Of a DNA stretch of 64,000 nucleotides, positions 25,612 through 34,503 are shown piece by piece. A program made the position numbers and the translations under genes. The DNA comes from CALFXN01 sp964451935. GTDB lineage: Bacteria; Synergistota; Synergistia; Synergistales; Aminobacteriaceae. The notes below the pieces were generated by a model, which saw nothing but the letters and a program-made list of their open reading frames with translations, ran no database searches and was not told where the DNA came from. Position 1 is the stretch's first letter. Each line of letters starts with the position of its first letter. The stretch lies in the NCBI GenBank assembly GCA_964451935.1, contig CAYVKE010000004.1:9879-73878 (forward strand). The letters are read 5' to 3'.

Positions 25612-26883
25612 GTGCTCTGGATAATCGGCCTGTTCGGGATCTTCTTCATCGGAGTCCCGATCGCGTTCTCCCTGGGCTTCATTACGCTCCTCGGCCTGTC
25701 GGGCGGCTCCATTCCGATGCAGGTCATCGTGCAGCGAATGTTCACGGGCGTGGACAACTTCGCGCTGATCGCGATCCCGCTCTTCATCCTGGCGGGGAAC
25801 CTCATGGCCGTCGGGGGGATTTCCAAACGCATCACGGCCTTCTCCGAATCCCTCGTCGGGCACTGGCCAGGCGGTCTCGGGATGGTCACCATCGTCGCAT
25901 CCATGATCTTCGCGGCCGTCACCGGATCGGCCATCGCTGCGACGGCCGCGATCGGCGGGCTCCTCATCGGCGTCATGGTCTCCAAGGGATACTCCAGGGA
26001 GTACACGGCGTCGCTCGTCGCCTGCGCGGGATCCATCGGCCCGATCATACCGCCGAGCATTCCGCTCGTGGTCTACGGCGTCATGGTGAGCACGTCGATC
26101 GCGAAGCTCTTCATGGGCGGCATTGTCCCGGGCATCATCATGGGCATCTCGCTGATGATCGTGAATTATATCGTCAGCAAGAGGCGCGGCTACGTGGGGC
26201 GCGAGGTCCGCTCCACAAGGGCGGAACTCTGGGCCGGGCTCAAGGACGCCATTCTCGCGCTGCTCATGCCGTTCATCATCATCGGGGGCATCGTGTTCGG
26301 CATCTTCACGCCGACGGAATCGGCGGGCATCGCCGTGGCGTACTCCCTGCTGATCGGCGCGCTCGTGTATCGCGAACTCACCTGGAGGAATGTCGTCGAC
26401 GCCTTTATCGACGCGGCCGTCATGAACGGAATCATCCTGACGGTGCTGATGACGGCGAGCCTCTTCATCTGGTTCATGACCGTGAAGATGATCCCGCAGC
26501 AGGTCACGCAGATCCTGCTCCAGATTGTGCATTCGCAGTGGTCGGCGCTGCTTCTGATGAACATCGTGCTGCTCGTCGCCGGGACGTTCATCGACACGAT
26601 CAGCGCGATGACGATCTTCGTGCCGCTCTTCCTGCCGCTCGTCAACGCGTTCCACATCGACCTCGTGCACTTCGGCGTGGTCGTGGCCGTGAACCTCACG
26701 ATCGGGATGTGCACGCCTCCCCTGGGCGTCTGCCTGTTCGTGTCGTGCGGCATCGCGAAGACGACGCTGCGCGAGATACTCTACGATCTCGGGATCATGC
26801 TGATCCCGCTGCTCGTGACGCTTGCGATCGTCACCTACCTGCCCTGGACGGTGACGTGGCTGCCGAACGTCCTGGGGTTGTAA
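25612..26883 (+). CDS. dctM: TRAP transporter large permease subunit
   Basis: A 423-residue protein with about 12 helices. DctM signatures include ALIAIPLFILAGNLMA, FAAVTGSAIAATAAIGG, SIGPIIPPSIPLVVYGV and the C-terminal TIGMCTPPLGVCLFV. It is the sodium-coupled transport subunit. The start is GTG 25612. Its last 49 bases overlap the 3' end of the convergent hydrolase gene. Confidence 0.94.
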   Translation: MLWIIGLFGIFFIGVPIAFSLGFITLLGLSGGSIPMQVIVQRMFTGVDNFALIAIPLFILAGNLMAVGGISKRITAFSESLVGHWPGGLGMVTIVASMIFAAVTGSAIAATAAIGGLLIGVMVSKGYSREYTASLVACAGSIGPIIPPSIPLVVYGVMVSTSIAKLFMGGIVPGIIMGISLMIVNYIVSKRRGYVGREVRSTRAELWAGLKDAILALLMPFIIIGGIVFGIFTPTESAGIAVAYSLLIGALVYRELTWRNVVDAFIDAAVMNGIILTVLMTASLFIWFMTVKMIPQQVTQILLQIVHSQWSALLLMNIVLLVAGTFIDTISAMTIFVPLFLPLVNAFHIDLVHFGVVVAVNLTIGMCTPPLGVCLFVSCGIAKTTLREILYDLGIMLIPLLVTLAIVTYLPWTVTWLPNVLGL

Positions 26884-27677
26884 GCGGAGACGCATCGTTC
26901 GAAATCCGCGAGCGCCTTCCAGTAGGCGTCTCCTGCCGTTCGCATGACGTCGTTGTGGCCCGCGCCGTCGACCCAGAGTCGCATCTTCGGGGACGGCGCG
27001 CGGTCGTACAATGACCGGCCGTGACGGAACGCGACGATTCCGTCGCGGCGCCCGTGGATGAACAGCAGCGGGCAGCGCACGGAGGCGATCTTTCGGATAT
27101 TCTCGAACCGGTCGAACGGAAGGATCGGAAGGATGGTCGCCACCCGGAACGCGGAGATGAACGCGCTTTCGAGGATGAGTCCGCCGACGGGCTTCCGGAT
27201 CGCCAGTTCGACGCTCGGCCCCGACCCGACGGACCGCCCGAACGCGATGATCCGTTCGGGCGGGATTCCGCATTCCCGGAGCAGATGATCGTACACGGTC
27301 AGGATGTTCTCGTACGCGGCCTCTTCCGAAGGGTTCCCTGTGCTTGCGCCGTATCCGCTGTAGTCGTAGGCGACGACGGAGAATCCGTGCGCGGCGAATG
27401 CGGACAGCGACGGTTCAATGTCGCCGAGATCCTCCGCGTTGCCGTGACTGAACAGGATCGTGAAGCGCGCGTCCGGATTCCGGAGCGAACGGATGGCGAC
27501 GAACCCCCCGCCGGGCGCCGGGATCTTCCGGTATGGCGGCCCGTCCGAATAGGATGGCGGGCGCGGCTGGAAGATGACGGCGTCCGAAAGAAACCACGCG
27601 AACGCAAACAGCCCTGCGTATGCGGCCAGAGCGATGCGCCCGAAAGAGCGCATCGCTTCCGGCATGTGTTCCAACAC
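26835..27677 (-). CDS. Membrane-anchored alpha/beta hydrolase (BEM46/ABHD17 type)
   Basis: About 280 residues. One N-terminal helix (RIALAAYAGLFAFAWFL) anchors the protein. The hydrolase fold follows with the oxyanion-side motif LFSHGNAEDL, the nucleophile serine in GRSVGSG, aspartate in FIHGRRDGIV and histidine in DGAGHND, so the catalytic triad is complete. Relatives act as esterases or thioesterases; the substrate is unknown. I use GTG 27677, with GAGGA 6-7 bases upstream; ATG 27665 or 27653 are alternatives. It follows the coiled-coil membrane protein by 7 bases, suggesting a two-gene operon. Confidence 0.8.
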   Translation of the reverse strand: MLEHMPEAMRSFGRIALAAYAGLFAFAWFLSDAVIFQPRPPSYSDGPPYRKIPAPGGGFVAIRSLRNPDARFTILFSHGNAEDLGDIEPSLSAFAAHGFSVVAYDYSGYGASTGNPSEEAAYENILTVYDHLLRECGIPPERIIAFGRSVGSGPSVELAIRKPVGGLILESAFISAFRVATILPILPFDRFENIRKIASVRCPLLFIHGRRDGIVAFRHGRSLYDRAPSPKMRLWVDGAGHNDVMRTAGDAYWKALADFERCVSAYNPRTFGSHVTVQGR

Positions 27678-27684
27678 GCGTTCC

Positions 27685-28797
27685 TCAGCTCCTCCCGGGG
27701 GCGTCGGATGCGATGTCCTTCGCAGCGCCGCAGTGCATGCAGTGAGGCAGCAGCGCGTGCCGGATCCCGTGGCACGAAGGACACTCCTCGAAGACCACGC
27801 TCCCGCACGCCGGACAGATGTACGGCTCCTCCTGCGGGCTCTTCGCACCGTCGCTCGGGACGACCGTCCGGTTGACGGTGCGCCGCGTCCAGAACAGGAA
27901 GCGGCGCGGGCCGATGCGGATGGGGTACTCGCAGACGGGGCAGAGGAATCGTTCGTACGACTCCCGGTATTGCCGGAGAACCAGCTGCGCCTTCGGGAAC
28001 GCGATCGTTCGGATGCAATGGACGAGCAGCTTTGTGACGACGATCACCAGCCCGCCGATAAGAACGTACTTGAAGACCCTGCTCGGGAAGTACGCGTGGA
28101 CGACCTGTGCGACCTTGACGAGGGCCGCGGCGCCGAACGCGAGGTAGACGGGGAAGTAGATCCCGGACCGTTTCCGGAAAATGACGAACGATGCGGCGGC
28201 GAGAACGGGCAGCAGCAGGGCGAGCTGCATGCCCGCGAGCTTCATCCGGTGCTTTCGGACGAGCGCGTCGTACTCCTCGCGCGCCGGCGCGCGCTGCGTT
28301 TCGATCCGCCGTTCCAGGCGCTCCTTCTCGATGACGAGGCTCTGCCTTTGCTCCAGCAGCTCCGATACGGCCTGACTGAGTTCCTGGTATTTCCGCTGGT
28401 TCTCGAGGAAGAGGTTCAGGCTCGCCGTGACGTTCGCCTGTTCCGCTTCGGAAAACGCGACGCTCTTCTGCAGTCCGAGCTTCTGAAGCTCCAGAAGCTG
28501 GCTGATGGTCTGCCTGAGGTTTCCGGAACTGTCGCCCAGGATGCGCTGCTTTTCGTTCAGGCTCTCGATCCGGCGCGTGACCTCGCCGATCCGCTCCGCG
28601 ACGCCGTCGCGCTTCGTGGTCAGGCCCGGTTCGATATGGGCCTTCTCGATTGCCGAATAGTCGGGGCCCCGTATGGACCGGATGTCGCCGACCAGAAAGT
28701 CGAGGACCCAGAAGACGAGCACCGCGAGCACGAGGGTGAAGAGACGCATCGCAATGCGGTGCAGCCATGTTCCCTTCGATGCGGTTTCCGGTTTCAC
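27685..28797 (-). CDS. Membrane protein with coiled coil and C-terminal zinc-ribbon cysteines
   Basis: No known family is recognised. The 370-residue protein has a first helix (residues 17-36), a long charged region (about 60-185) with heptad-like spacing that should form a coiled coil, then three hydrophobic segments (about 190-265). The C-terminus has CPVCEYP, CPAC, CPSC and CMHCG pairs, typical of treble zinc ribbons. Such layouts suggest a membrane-tethered scaffold. It is co-transcribed with the alpha/beta hydrolase. The gene is complete, with a normal start at 28797. Confidence 0.65.
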   Translation of the reverse strand: MKPETASKGTWLHRIAMRLFTLVLAVLVFWVLDFLVGDIRSIRGPDYSAIEKAHIEPGLTTKRDGVAERIGEVTRRIESLNEKQRILGDSSGNLRQTISQLLELQKLGLQKSVAFSEAEQANVTASLNLFLENQRKYQELSQAVSELLEQRQSLVIEKERLERRIETQRAPAREEYDALVRKHRMKLAGMQLALLLPVLAAASFVIFRKRSGIYFPVYLAFGAAALVKVAQVVHAYFPSRVFKYVLIGGLVIVVTKLLVHCIRTIAFPKAQLVLRQYRESYERFLCPVCEYPIRIGPRRFLFWTRRTVNRTVVPSDGAKSPQEEPYICPACGSVVFEECPSCHGIRHALLPHCMHCGAAKDIASDAPGRS

Positions 28798-28861
28798 GGT
28801 TCGCTCCTTTCCGCCCGATTCTCGTCCGTATCAGGCGCTTGTCGTTGGTACCGCCCGATCG

Positions 28862-29527
28862 TTACTTCGCCCGGATTTCGGCGATCCGCGCGACGATCCG
28901 CTCCGACGCCTCCCGAACGGCGCCGGTGTCGCCCTCCGCGCCGTTCGGCTTCATGAGCGCGGTTCCGAGTCCGACCGCGAAGGCTCCGGCCGAGAACCAC
29001 TCCGCGAGGTTCGCTTCGGAAACGCCGCCGATCGGCATGACCTTGGCCCAGGGCACGGGACCGTGGATGGCCTTGATGAACTTCGGCCCGAGGACGTCGC
29101 CGGGGAATTCCTTGACGACCTCCGCCCCCAGCTCCATCGCGCGGACGAGTTCGGTCACGGTCCCGACGCCGGGCATGTAGGCCGCGCCGTACCGGTTGCA
29201 GGTGCGGGCGACGTCCTCGCTCAGGCAGTGGGAGACGATGAACTCCGCGCCGTTCAGGATGCAGAGCCGCGCCGTTTCCGCGTCCGCGACGGTTCCTGCG
29301 CCGATCGCGAGATCCTTCCCGTTCGGCAGGGCCCGGCAGCGGCGTCCGACCTCCGCGAGGATCTCCAGCGCCCCGGGGTAGGTCGTGGAGACCTCGACGG
29401 CCGTCACGCCCCCCCGGAACATCGCTTCGCCCGACGCGACGCCGACGCCCACGTCCTTCGTACGGATAATGCCCACTACGCCCAGTTCCTCGATCTGACC
29501 CAGAATGTCGCACTTTCTGATGCTCAT
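28862..29527 (-). CDS. KDPG/KHG-type aldolase
   Basis: A class I aldolase of 221 residues that cleaves 2-keto-3-deoxy-6-phosphogluconate or a related 2-keto acid to pyruvate and an aldehyde. Glu45 (VTAVEVS), the GAGTV segment (77-81) and the Schiff-base lysine (Lys139 in EVVKEFPG) are present, as is VMPIGGVSEANLAEW. It starts at ATG 29527 with AAGGAGG upstream; a longer upstream frame crosses the promoter of the next gene. It diverges from the regulator and the PLP enzyme/amidohydrolase genes. This three-enzyme set recurs in other bacteria such as the EF0837-0839 region of Enterococcus, which supports a shared pathway. Confidence 0.9.
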   Translation of the reverse strand: MSIRKCDILGQIEELGVVGIIRTKDVGVGVASGEAMFRGGVTAVEVSTTYPGALEILAEVGRRCRALPNGKDLAIGAGTVADAETARLCILNGAEFIVSHCLSEDVARTCNRYGAAYMPGVGTVTELVRAMELGAEVVKEFPGDVLGPKFIKAIHGPVPWAKVMPIGGVSEANLAEWFSAGAFAVGLGTALMKPNGAEGDTGAVREASERIVARIAEIRAK

Positions 29528-29567
29528 CAGCAATCCGCCTCCTTCGGCGTCGTCTTTTTGGCTCCTG

Positions 29568-29596
29568 TTGACGTCGAATTTTTCAATCACTATAAT
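29568..29596 (+). promoter_or_regulatory. Strong sigma-70-type promoter for the regulator/catabolic operon
   Basis: TTGACG (29568-29573), exactly 17 bases, and a perfect TATAAT (29591-29596). The start would be near 29603, about 40 bases before the regulator ATG. On the other strand TTGAGA and TTATAG, also 17 apart, may form an overlapping promoter for the aldolase gene. Confidence 0.85.
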
Positions 29597-29642
29597 ACCA
29601 AAAAAGTGGAGATCTCAAAAATATTTTTTTGGAGTGACATGG

Positions 29643-30302
29643 ATGCAGCGGGTCCAGGAAGAGTTCGAACTGTTCCAGTCCCTGATGAAGGGCGTCACGG
29701 CCGTTTTCGGAACCAACTGCGAGGTCATCCTCCACGACCTCACCGACGGGTACGAGAGCACGGTCGTATGGATCGAGAACGGCCACGTCACGGGGCGAAA
29801 GGTCGGGGACTGCGGCAGCAATCTCGGCCTCGAAGTGCTGCGCGGGACCGATACGCGGGGCAACAAGTTCGGCTATACGGCGCGAACGAAGGACGGCCGG
29901 CTGCTGCGCTGTTCGTCGGTCTATATCCGGAACGGCGAGGGGAAGGTCGTCGGGTGCCTGTGCATCAACTTCGACATCTCCGACCTGCTGATGGCCGACA
30001 AGGCTATCGGGGCGCTCATTTCCGGGCCCGAGGCGGCGGATCCCGAAAAGGCCGAGGAGTTCTTCGTCAACGACGTCAACCAGCTCCTTGACGCGTTGCT
30101 CCAGAAGGTTCAGGAGGAGATCGGCAAACCGGCCGCGTACATGACGCGGGAGGAAAAAATCCGCGCGGTGCACTTTCTTGACCGCAGGGGGGCCTTTCTC
30201 ATCACCAAGTCGGGGGACCGGATCTGCCAGTATCTCGATATCTCGAAATTCACGCTCTATTCCTATCTGGGCGAGGTGCATGCTGAGCTGCCGAAGCGCT
30301 AG
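29643..30302 (+). CDS. YheO/DauR-like PAS-HTH transcriptional regulator
   Basis: The 219-residue protein has an N-terminal PAS-like YheO domain (about 1-120: VFGTNCEVILHDL, then YTARTKDGRLLRCSSVYIRN and VVGCLCINFDIS). A C-terminal HTH domain follows (about 160-219: TREEKIRAVHFLDRRGAFLITKS and ISKFTLYSYL). DauR of Pseudomonas, in the same family, represses D-arginine catabolism. The start is ATG 29643 with GGAG 8 bases upstream; an upstream in-frame stretch lies across the promoter and is not coding. Its position heading the PLP enzyme/amidohydrolase/importer run suggests it controls that unit in response to the imported compound. Confidence 0.88.
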   Translation: MQRVQEEFELFQSLMKGVTAVFGTNCEVILHDLTDGYESTVVWIENGHVTGRKVGDCGSNLGLEVLRGTDTRGNKFGYTARTKDGRLLRCSSVYIRNGEGKVVGCLCINFDISDLLMADKAIGALISGPEAADPEKAEEFFVNDVNQLLDALLQKVQEEIGKPAAYMTREEKIRAVHFLDRRGAFLITKSGDRICQYLDISKFTLYSYLGEVHAELPKR

Positions 30303-30365
30303 GGAGGCGCGACGGCGGCTCTTTCGTTTTTCCGCTATTTCCGAACGCGAAGGGAGAGAGGCGCA

Positions 30366-31526
30366 ATGGCGAGGGACGTGTACGCGGAGCTGGGAGTCCG
30401 GAAGGTGATCAACGCGGCCGGGACCTACACGATGGTCGGAGGGTCGCGGATGAGCGACGAGACGCTCGCGGCGATGGCGCAGGCCGCTCGGAGCCATGTG
30501 GTCATCAAGGAACTGCAGGAGAAGGTGCATGCGCGCCTTGCGGAACTCACGCACAACGAAGCCGCGTACGTGACGGGCGGAGCCGCGGCGGGACTTCACA
30601 TCACGGGAGCGGCGGCCATAGCGCGGAAACTCGGACGCCCGCACTGGTCGCTGGACCGGGAGCAGATCGCGCGGACGGAAATCATCGTCCACCGGGCGCA
30701 CCGGAACCCGTACGACTGGTCGCTGCAACTGCTCGGCGCGAAGATCGTCGAGATCGGCTTCCCGAACATGATCCTTCCGACGCGGGAAGAGGATTTGCAG
30801 TACGCGATTACGGAGAACACGGCCGCAATCTACTACTTCTTCATGCCGCCGGGAGGATGGACCGCGCGCGGCGCGCTCGACCTCGAAACGACGCTTCGCG
30901 TCGCGGCCCGGCGCGGGGTTCCCGTGATCGTTGACGCCGCGGCGCAGGTTCCCCCGGTCGAAAACCTCTGGACGATCACGGAGCGCGGCGCGTCGGCATG
31001 CGTCTTCAGCGGCGGCAAGGATCTTCGCGGCCCGCAGGCGAGCGGACTCGTCGTCGGCAAGGCCGACTTCCTCAAATGGGTGACGGAGACGGCCTTCCCG
31101 ACGTACGGCGTCGGACGGATGTTCAAGGTCGGGCGCGAGGAGATCGTCGGCCTCTACGCGGCCGTCGAGCAGTACCTCACGATGGACCACGCCGAACGGT
31201 TCGCGTGGGCCGAGCGGCGCATCGCCCTGTTCCGGAAGGAGTTCGAGGACAACCCGGTCGTCCGCGTGCAGCGGGTCTACCCGAACGAGGCGGGGCAGCC
31301 CTTTCCCCAGATGGCGGTTTCGTTCACCGGGGAGGGACATGTGGCCGAGTACGTCCTTCGCAGATTACGGGAGGGAGATCCCTCGATTTTCACGATGGCC
31401 GCGGACGAGCGGTCCGTCTTCGTGAATCCGATGACGCTGCGCGACGAGGAGCTTGACGAGATCCGCAACCGGATCGTGCGGATCGGCGAGGAGATCTTCG
31501 TCCAGGGCGGGAGAGTCGGGGAATGA
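30366..31526 (+). CDS. SelA-like PLP-dependent enzyme (DgaE/EF0838 type)
   Basis: A fold-type I PLP enzyme of 386 residues. The PLP lysine is Lys218 in FSGGKDLRGPQASG and the partner aspartate is Asp190 (VPVIVDAAAQ); GGAAAGLHITGAAA near residue 71 is the phosphate-side loop. It is related to selenocysteine synthase, but the relatives beside KDPG aldolases are ammonia-lyases such as D-glucosaminate-6-phosphate ammonia-lyase, which yield a 2-keto-3-deoxy acid. The stop overlaps the amidohydrolase start (ATGA). It is not expected to make selenocysteinyl-tRNA, since no tRNA or SelB genes are near. Confidence 0.88.
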   Translation: MARDVYAELGVRKVINAAGTYTMVGGSRMSDETLAAMAQAARSHVVIKELQEKVHARLAELTHNEAAYVTGGAAAGLHITGAAAIARKLGRPHWSLDREQIARTEIIVHRAHRNPYDWSLQLLGAKIVEIGFPNMILPTREEDLQYAITENTAAIYYFFMPPGGWTARGALDLETTLRVAARRGVPVIVDAAAQVPPVENLWTITERGASACVFSGGKDLRGPQASGLVVGKADFLKWVTETAFPTYGVGRMFKVGREEIVGLYAAVEQYLTMDHAERFAWAERRIALFRKEFEDNPVVRVQRVYPNEAGQPFPQMAVSFTGEGHVAEYVLRRLREGDPSIFTMAADERSVFVNPMTLRDEELDEIRNRIVRIGEEIFVQGGRVGE

Positions 31527-32776
31527 CCGACGCGCATTCGGCCGGAGACCTGTCCGGCGCGACGATCATCGCGGGCGGGCGCGTGCTCGACCCCTCGCGC
31601 GGCGTTGACGTTGTCGCGGACCTTGCGATCCGGGACGGCCATATCCTCGGAACCGGCGACTACCTGAAGCGGCCCGACTCATCTACGGCCCGCGTGATCG
31701 ACGCATCCGGACTTCTCGTCGTTCCGGGACTCGTCGATATGCACACGCACCTCTTCCACACCGTGCCGAACCCCGACGCCTGGGCGGGGGAGAACAGCGT
31801 TCCCCCCGACGCGTTCAGCTTCCGCAGCGGCGTCACGACGATGGTTGACGCGGGCAGCGCGGGGTGGCGCAACTTCGACTACTTCCGCGTGACCGTGATC
31901 GAACGCGCGAAGACGCGCGTCTTCGCGTTCGTCAATATCGCGAGCTACGGGATGCTGAACGACATCATCGAACAGCACGCGCCCGACTTCGACGCGGACG
32001 CGACGGCGCGGGCCGTCGCACGGAACGAGGACGTCGCGGTCGGGATCAAAAGCGCGCACTACTGGCGTCCGGACTGGGCGTCCGTGGACCGGGCCGTCGA
32101 CGCCGGAGAGATGTCGAAGCGCCCCGTCATGGTGGATTTCGGATACTTCATGAAGGAGCGCCCGTACTGGCGGCTCGTCTCGGAGCACTTGCGGCCCGGG
32201 GACATCAGCACGCACTGCTTCCGGGGGCCCGTCCCCGTTGCGGACGAGACGGGGCGCGTCTACCCCTACCTGTGGGAGGCGCGGCGCCGCGGGGTGCTCT
32301 TCGACCTCGGGCACGGCGGCGGCAGCTTCCTCTTCCGCAACGCCGTTCCGGCCTTCCGCGAGGGCTTCTATCCTGATGTCGTCTCGACGGACCTTCACGT
32401 CCAGAGCATGAACGCCGCGATGATGGACATGCCGACGACGATGTCCAAGTGCCTCGCGCTCGGAATGCCGCTTTCGGAGATCATCGCGGCTGCGACGTTC
32501 CGCCCGGCCCGCGCGATCGGACACGCGGAACTTGGGACGCTCTTCCCCGGAACGGCGGCGGATGTGGCCGTCTTCGACATCCGGAAGGGAACGTTCGGGT
32601 TCGCGGACTCCGCAGGCGGACGCATCGCGGGCGCGGAGCGGTTCGAATGCGAGATGACGTTCCGCAACGGGGCCGTCGTGTGGGACCGCAACGCGCGCGC
32701 GGCCTCGGACTACCGCACCCTGCCCGGAAACGCGGGGATCCGTGAAGGCGAGTACCTGATTCCGCCGCTCTCCTGA
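31523..32776 (+). CDS. Amidohydrolase/deacetylase family metallohydrolase (COG3964 type)
   Basis: A TIM-barrel amidohydrolase of 417 residues often misnamed dihydroorotase. Metal ligands are His74 and His76 (DMHTH), the carbamylated-lysine position Lys176 (VGIKSAHY), His231 (STHCFRG), His264 (DLGHGGG) and Asp290 (STDLH), so a binuclear site appears intact. Characterised COG3964 proteins are known to hydrolyse acetyl-(R)-mandelate and act as deacylases, with the natural substrate unclear. Here it should remove an N- or O-acyl group before the PLP enzyme acts (inference). A C-C hairpin without a T-run (32788-32807) follows it. Confidence 0.88.
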   Translation: MTDAHSAGDLSGATIIAGGRVLDPSRGVDVVADLAIRDGHILGTGDYLKRPDSSTARVIDASGLLVVPGLVDMHTHLFHTVPNPDAWAGENSVPPDAFSFRSGVTTMVDAGSAGWRNFDYFRVTVIERAKTRVFAFVNIASYGMLNDIIEQHAPDFDADATARAVARNEDVAVGIKSAHYWRPDWASVDRAVDAGEMSKRPVMVDFGYFMKERPYWRLVSEHLRPGDISTHCFRGPVPVADETGRVYPYLWEARRRGVLFDLGHGGGSFLFRNAVPAFREGFYPDVVSTDLHVQSMNAAMMDMPTTMSKCLALGMPLSEIIAAATFRPARAIGHAELGTLFPGTAADVAVFDIRKGTFGFADSAGGRIAGAERFECEMTFRNGAVVWDRNARAASDYRTLPGNAGIREGEYLIPPLS

Positions 32777-32787
32777 CGGGTTTTTCC

Positions 32788-32807
32788 CCCGGCGGACGAA
32801 AGCCGGG
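32788..32807 (+). other. Intergenic hairpin before the ABC importer
   Basis: A 6-bp perfect stem (32788-32793 with 32802-32807), 8-base loop and no T-run. It may reduce read-through from the enzyme genes or protect the importer message. Confidence 0.4.
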
Positions 32808-32865
32808 CGGCATGGGTTCCACAATACGGCGATGGAGTCAGACAATAGAAAGGGGAGTGAAGGGT

Positions 32866-34434
32866 ATGAAGGGTATGAAGGGAAGGAAATTGTTGGTTTC
32901 ACTGGCGGCATGCGTGTGTCTGGTTTTTGTCTGCGGTGCGGCGACGGCAGCTCCGGCGAAGGGGGGCATCCTGCGGATGGCGGTGATCGACGAGCCGCCG
33001 ACGCTTGACCAGCATGTTGTGACGTCCGATCTGACCACGATGATCGCGCAGCACATCTTCGAAGGACTGTACGCGTTCAATGCGAAGTACGCCCCGGTTC
33101 CGATGCTCGTCAAGAGCGACGAGGTGAAAGACGGCGGCAAGATCGTCGTCCTGCATCTCCGCGACGGCGTGAAGTTCCACAACGGAAAGGTCATGGACGC
33201 CGAAGACGTCCTCGCGTCCCTGAACCGATGGGGCAAGTTCGGCGCGCGCGGACCGGTCCTCTTCGGAAACCTGGAGAAGATCGAGGCGACGGGCGCGCTC
33301 GAGATCACGATGACCTTCAAGGCGCCGTTCGCGCCGTGGAAGAGCCTTCTCGCGTTCCTGAACGGCGGCCCGGTCATCTACCCGAAGGACGTCGTCGCGA
33401 CGGCCGAGAAGAAGCCCATCGAGCAGTACATCGGGACGGGCCCGTACAAGTTCGCCGAGAGAAACCCCGGACGGTACATCAAGCTCGTCCGGTTCGACGA
33501 CTACGCGAGCCGCACCGAGCCCGCCGACGGCTACGCCGGAAAGCGCGAAGCCCTCTTCGACGAGATCCGCTTCATCCCGGTTCCCGACGTCGGAACGCGC
33601 GTGAACGGCGTGAAGGCGGGGGACTACGACTACGCCGAGCAGATCCTCGGCGACCTCTTCGACTCGCTGAAGGCGGACGACTCCGTCGTGACGACCGTGA
33701 ATCAGGGCGCCACGCAGGGAATGATGTTCTTCAACTCGAAGACCGGCCCGCTGAAGGAGAACTTCAAGCTCCGCCGCGCGCTCCAGGCGGCGATGAACAT
33801 GGAAGCGGTCCTTCGCACGGCCGTCGGCCCGAAGGAACTCTGGAAGGCGTCCGGATCGTTCATGCCCGACAGCACGACCTGGTATTCGAAGTCCGGCGTC
33901 GACGCGTTCAGCAACGGCAGCGCGGAGAAGGCGAAGGCCCTCGCGAAGGAAGCCGGATACGCGGGCGAGAAGATCACGCTGATGGCGTCCACGTCGTACA
34001 AGTTCCACCACGACAGCACGATGGTCCTCGTCAAACAGCTCAAGGACGCGGGCTTCAACATCGACTACCAGATCTACGACTGGGCGACGCTGATCTCCAA
34101 GCGCGCCGACCCGGCGCAGTGGGACATCTTCTTCACGCATCACGGCTTCGTGCCCGATCCGGTGCTGTACACGTTCATGAGCGAATCGTACCCCGGCTGG
34201 TGGACGACCGAGACGAAGCGCGCGCTCGCGAAGGAATTCAGCGCGACAATGGACGACGCGGCCCGGAAGCTCGTATGGGACAAGATCCAGGCGCTTGTCT
34301 ACGAAGAGGTTCCCGTCGTCAAGACGGGCGACCACTTCACGTACGACATCTATTCGCCGAAGCTCGACGGCCTGTCGGCGTCCTCGCTGATCTGGCCGAA
34401 GTTCTGGGGCGTCGGGTTCAAGGCGACGAAGTAG
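32866..34434 (+). CDS. ABC transporter substrate-binding protein, family 5 (oligopeptide/dipeptide type)
   Basis: A periplasmic binding protein of 522 residues. The signal peptide is KLLVSLAACVCLVFVCGAAT followed by AAPAKGGILR. SBP family 5 features are PPTLDQHVVTSD, LHLRDGVKFHNGKVMDAEDV and the C-terminal part with YPGWWTTETKR. ATG 32866 is preceded by AGGGGAG with 8-base spacing; ATG 32875 is possible. It begins the importer part of the catabolic operon. Members bind peptides, amino-sugar derivatives or acylated amino acids, and context favours an acylated amino acid or amino-sugar acid. Confidence 0.93.
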   Translation: MKGMKGRKLLVSLAACVCLVFVCGAATAAPAKGGILRMAVIDEPPTLDQHVVTSDLTTMIAQHIFEGLYAFNAKYAPVPMLVKSDEVKDGGKIVVLHLRDGVKFHNGKVMDAEDVLASLNRWGKFGARGPVLFGNLEKIEATGALEITMTFKAPFAPWKSLLAFLNGGPVIYPKDVVATAEKKPIEQYIGTGPYKFAERNPGRYIKLVRFDDYASRTEPADGYAGKREALFDEIRFIPVPDVGTRVNGVKAGDYDYAEQILGDLFDSLKADDSVVTTVNQGATQGMMFFNSKTGPLKENFKLRRALQAAMNMEAVLRTAVGPKELWKASGSFMPDSTTWYSKSGVDAFSNGSAEKAKALAKEAGYAGEKITLMASTSYKFHHDSTMVLVKQLKDAGFNIDYQIYDWATLISKRADPAQWDIFFTHHGFVPDPVLYTFMSESYPGWWTTETKRALAKEFSATMDDAARKLVWDKIQALVYEEVPVVKTGDHFTYDIYSPKLDGLSASSLIWPKFWGVGFKATK

Positions 34435-34503
34435 CGTTCCCTTCCGGGGGGCCGGAATCCGGCTCCCCGGTCGCCCGGAACGAAGGGAGGGAGTCGTAAT
34501 CCG

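Noticed and set aside
29505..29642. N-terminal extension of the PAS-HTH regulator
   Set aside because: The stretch includes a perfect promoter and lacks PAS-family sequence; ATG 29643 has a ribosome site.
30366..31526. True selenocysteine synthase (SelA)
   Set aside because: Gene context (aldolase, amidohydrolase, RidA, importer) and size of 386 residues against about 460 for SelA point to an ammonia-lyase-type enzyme.
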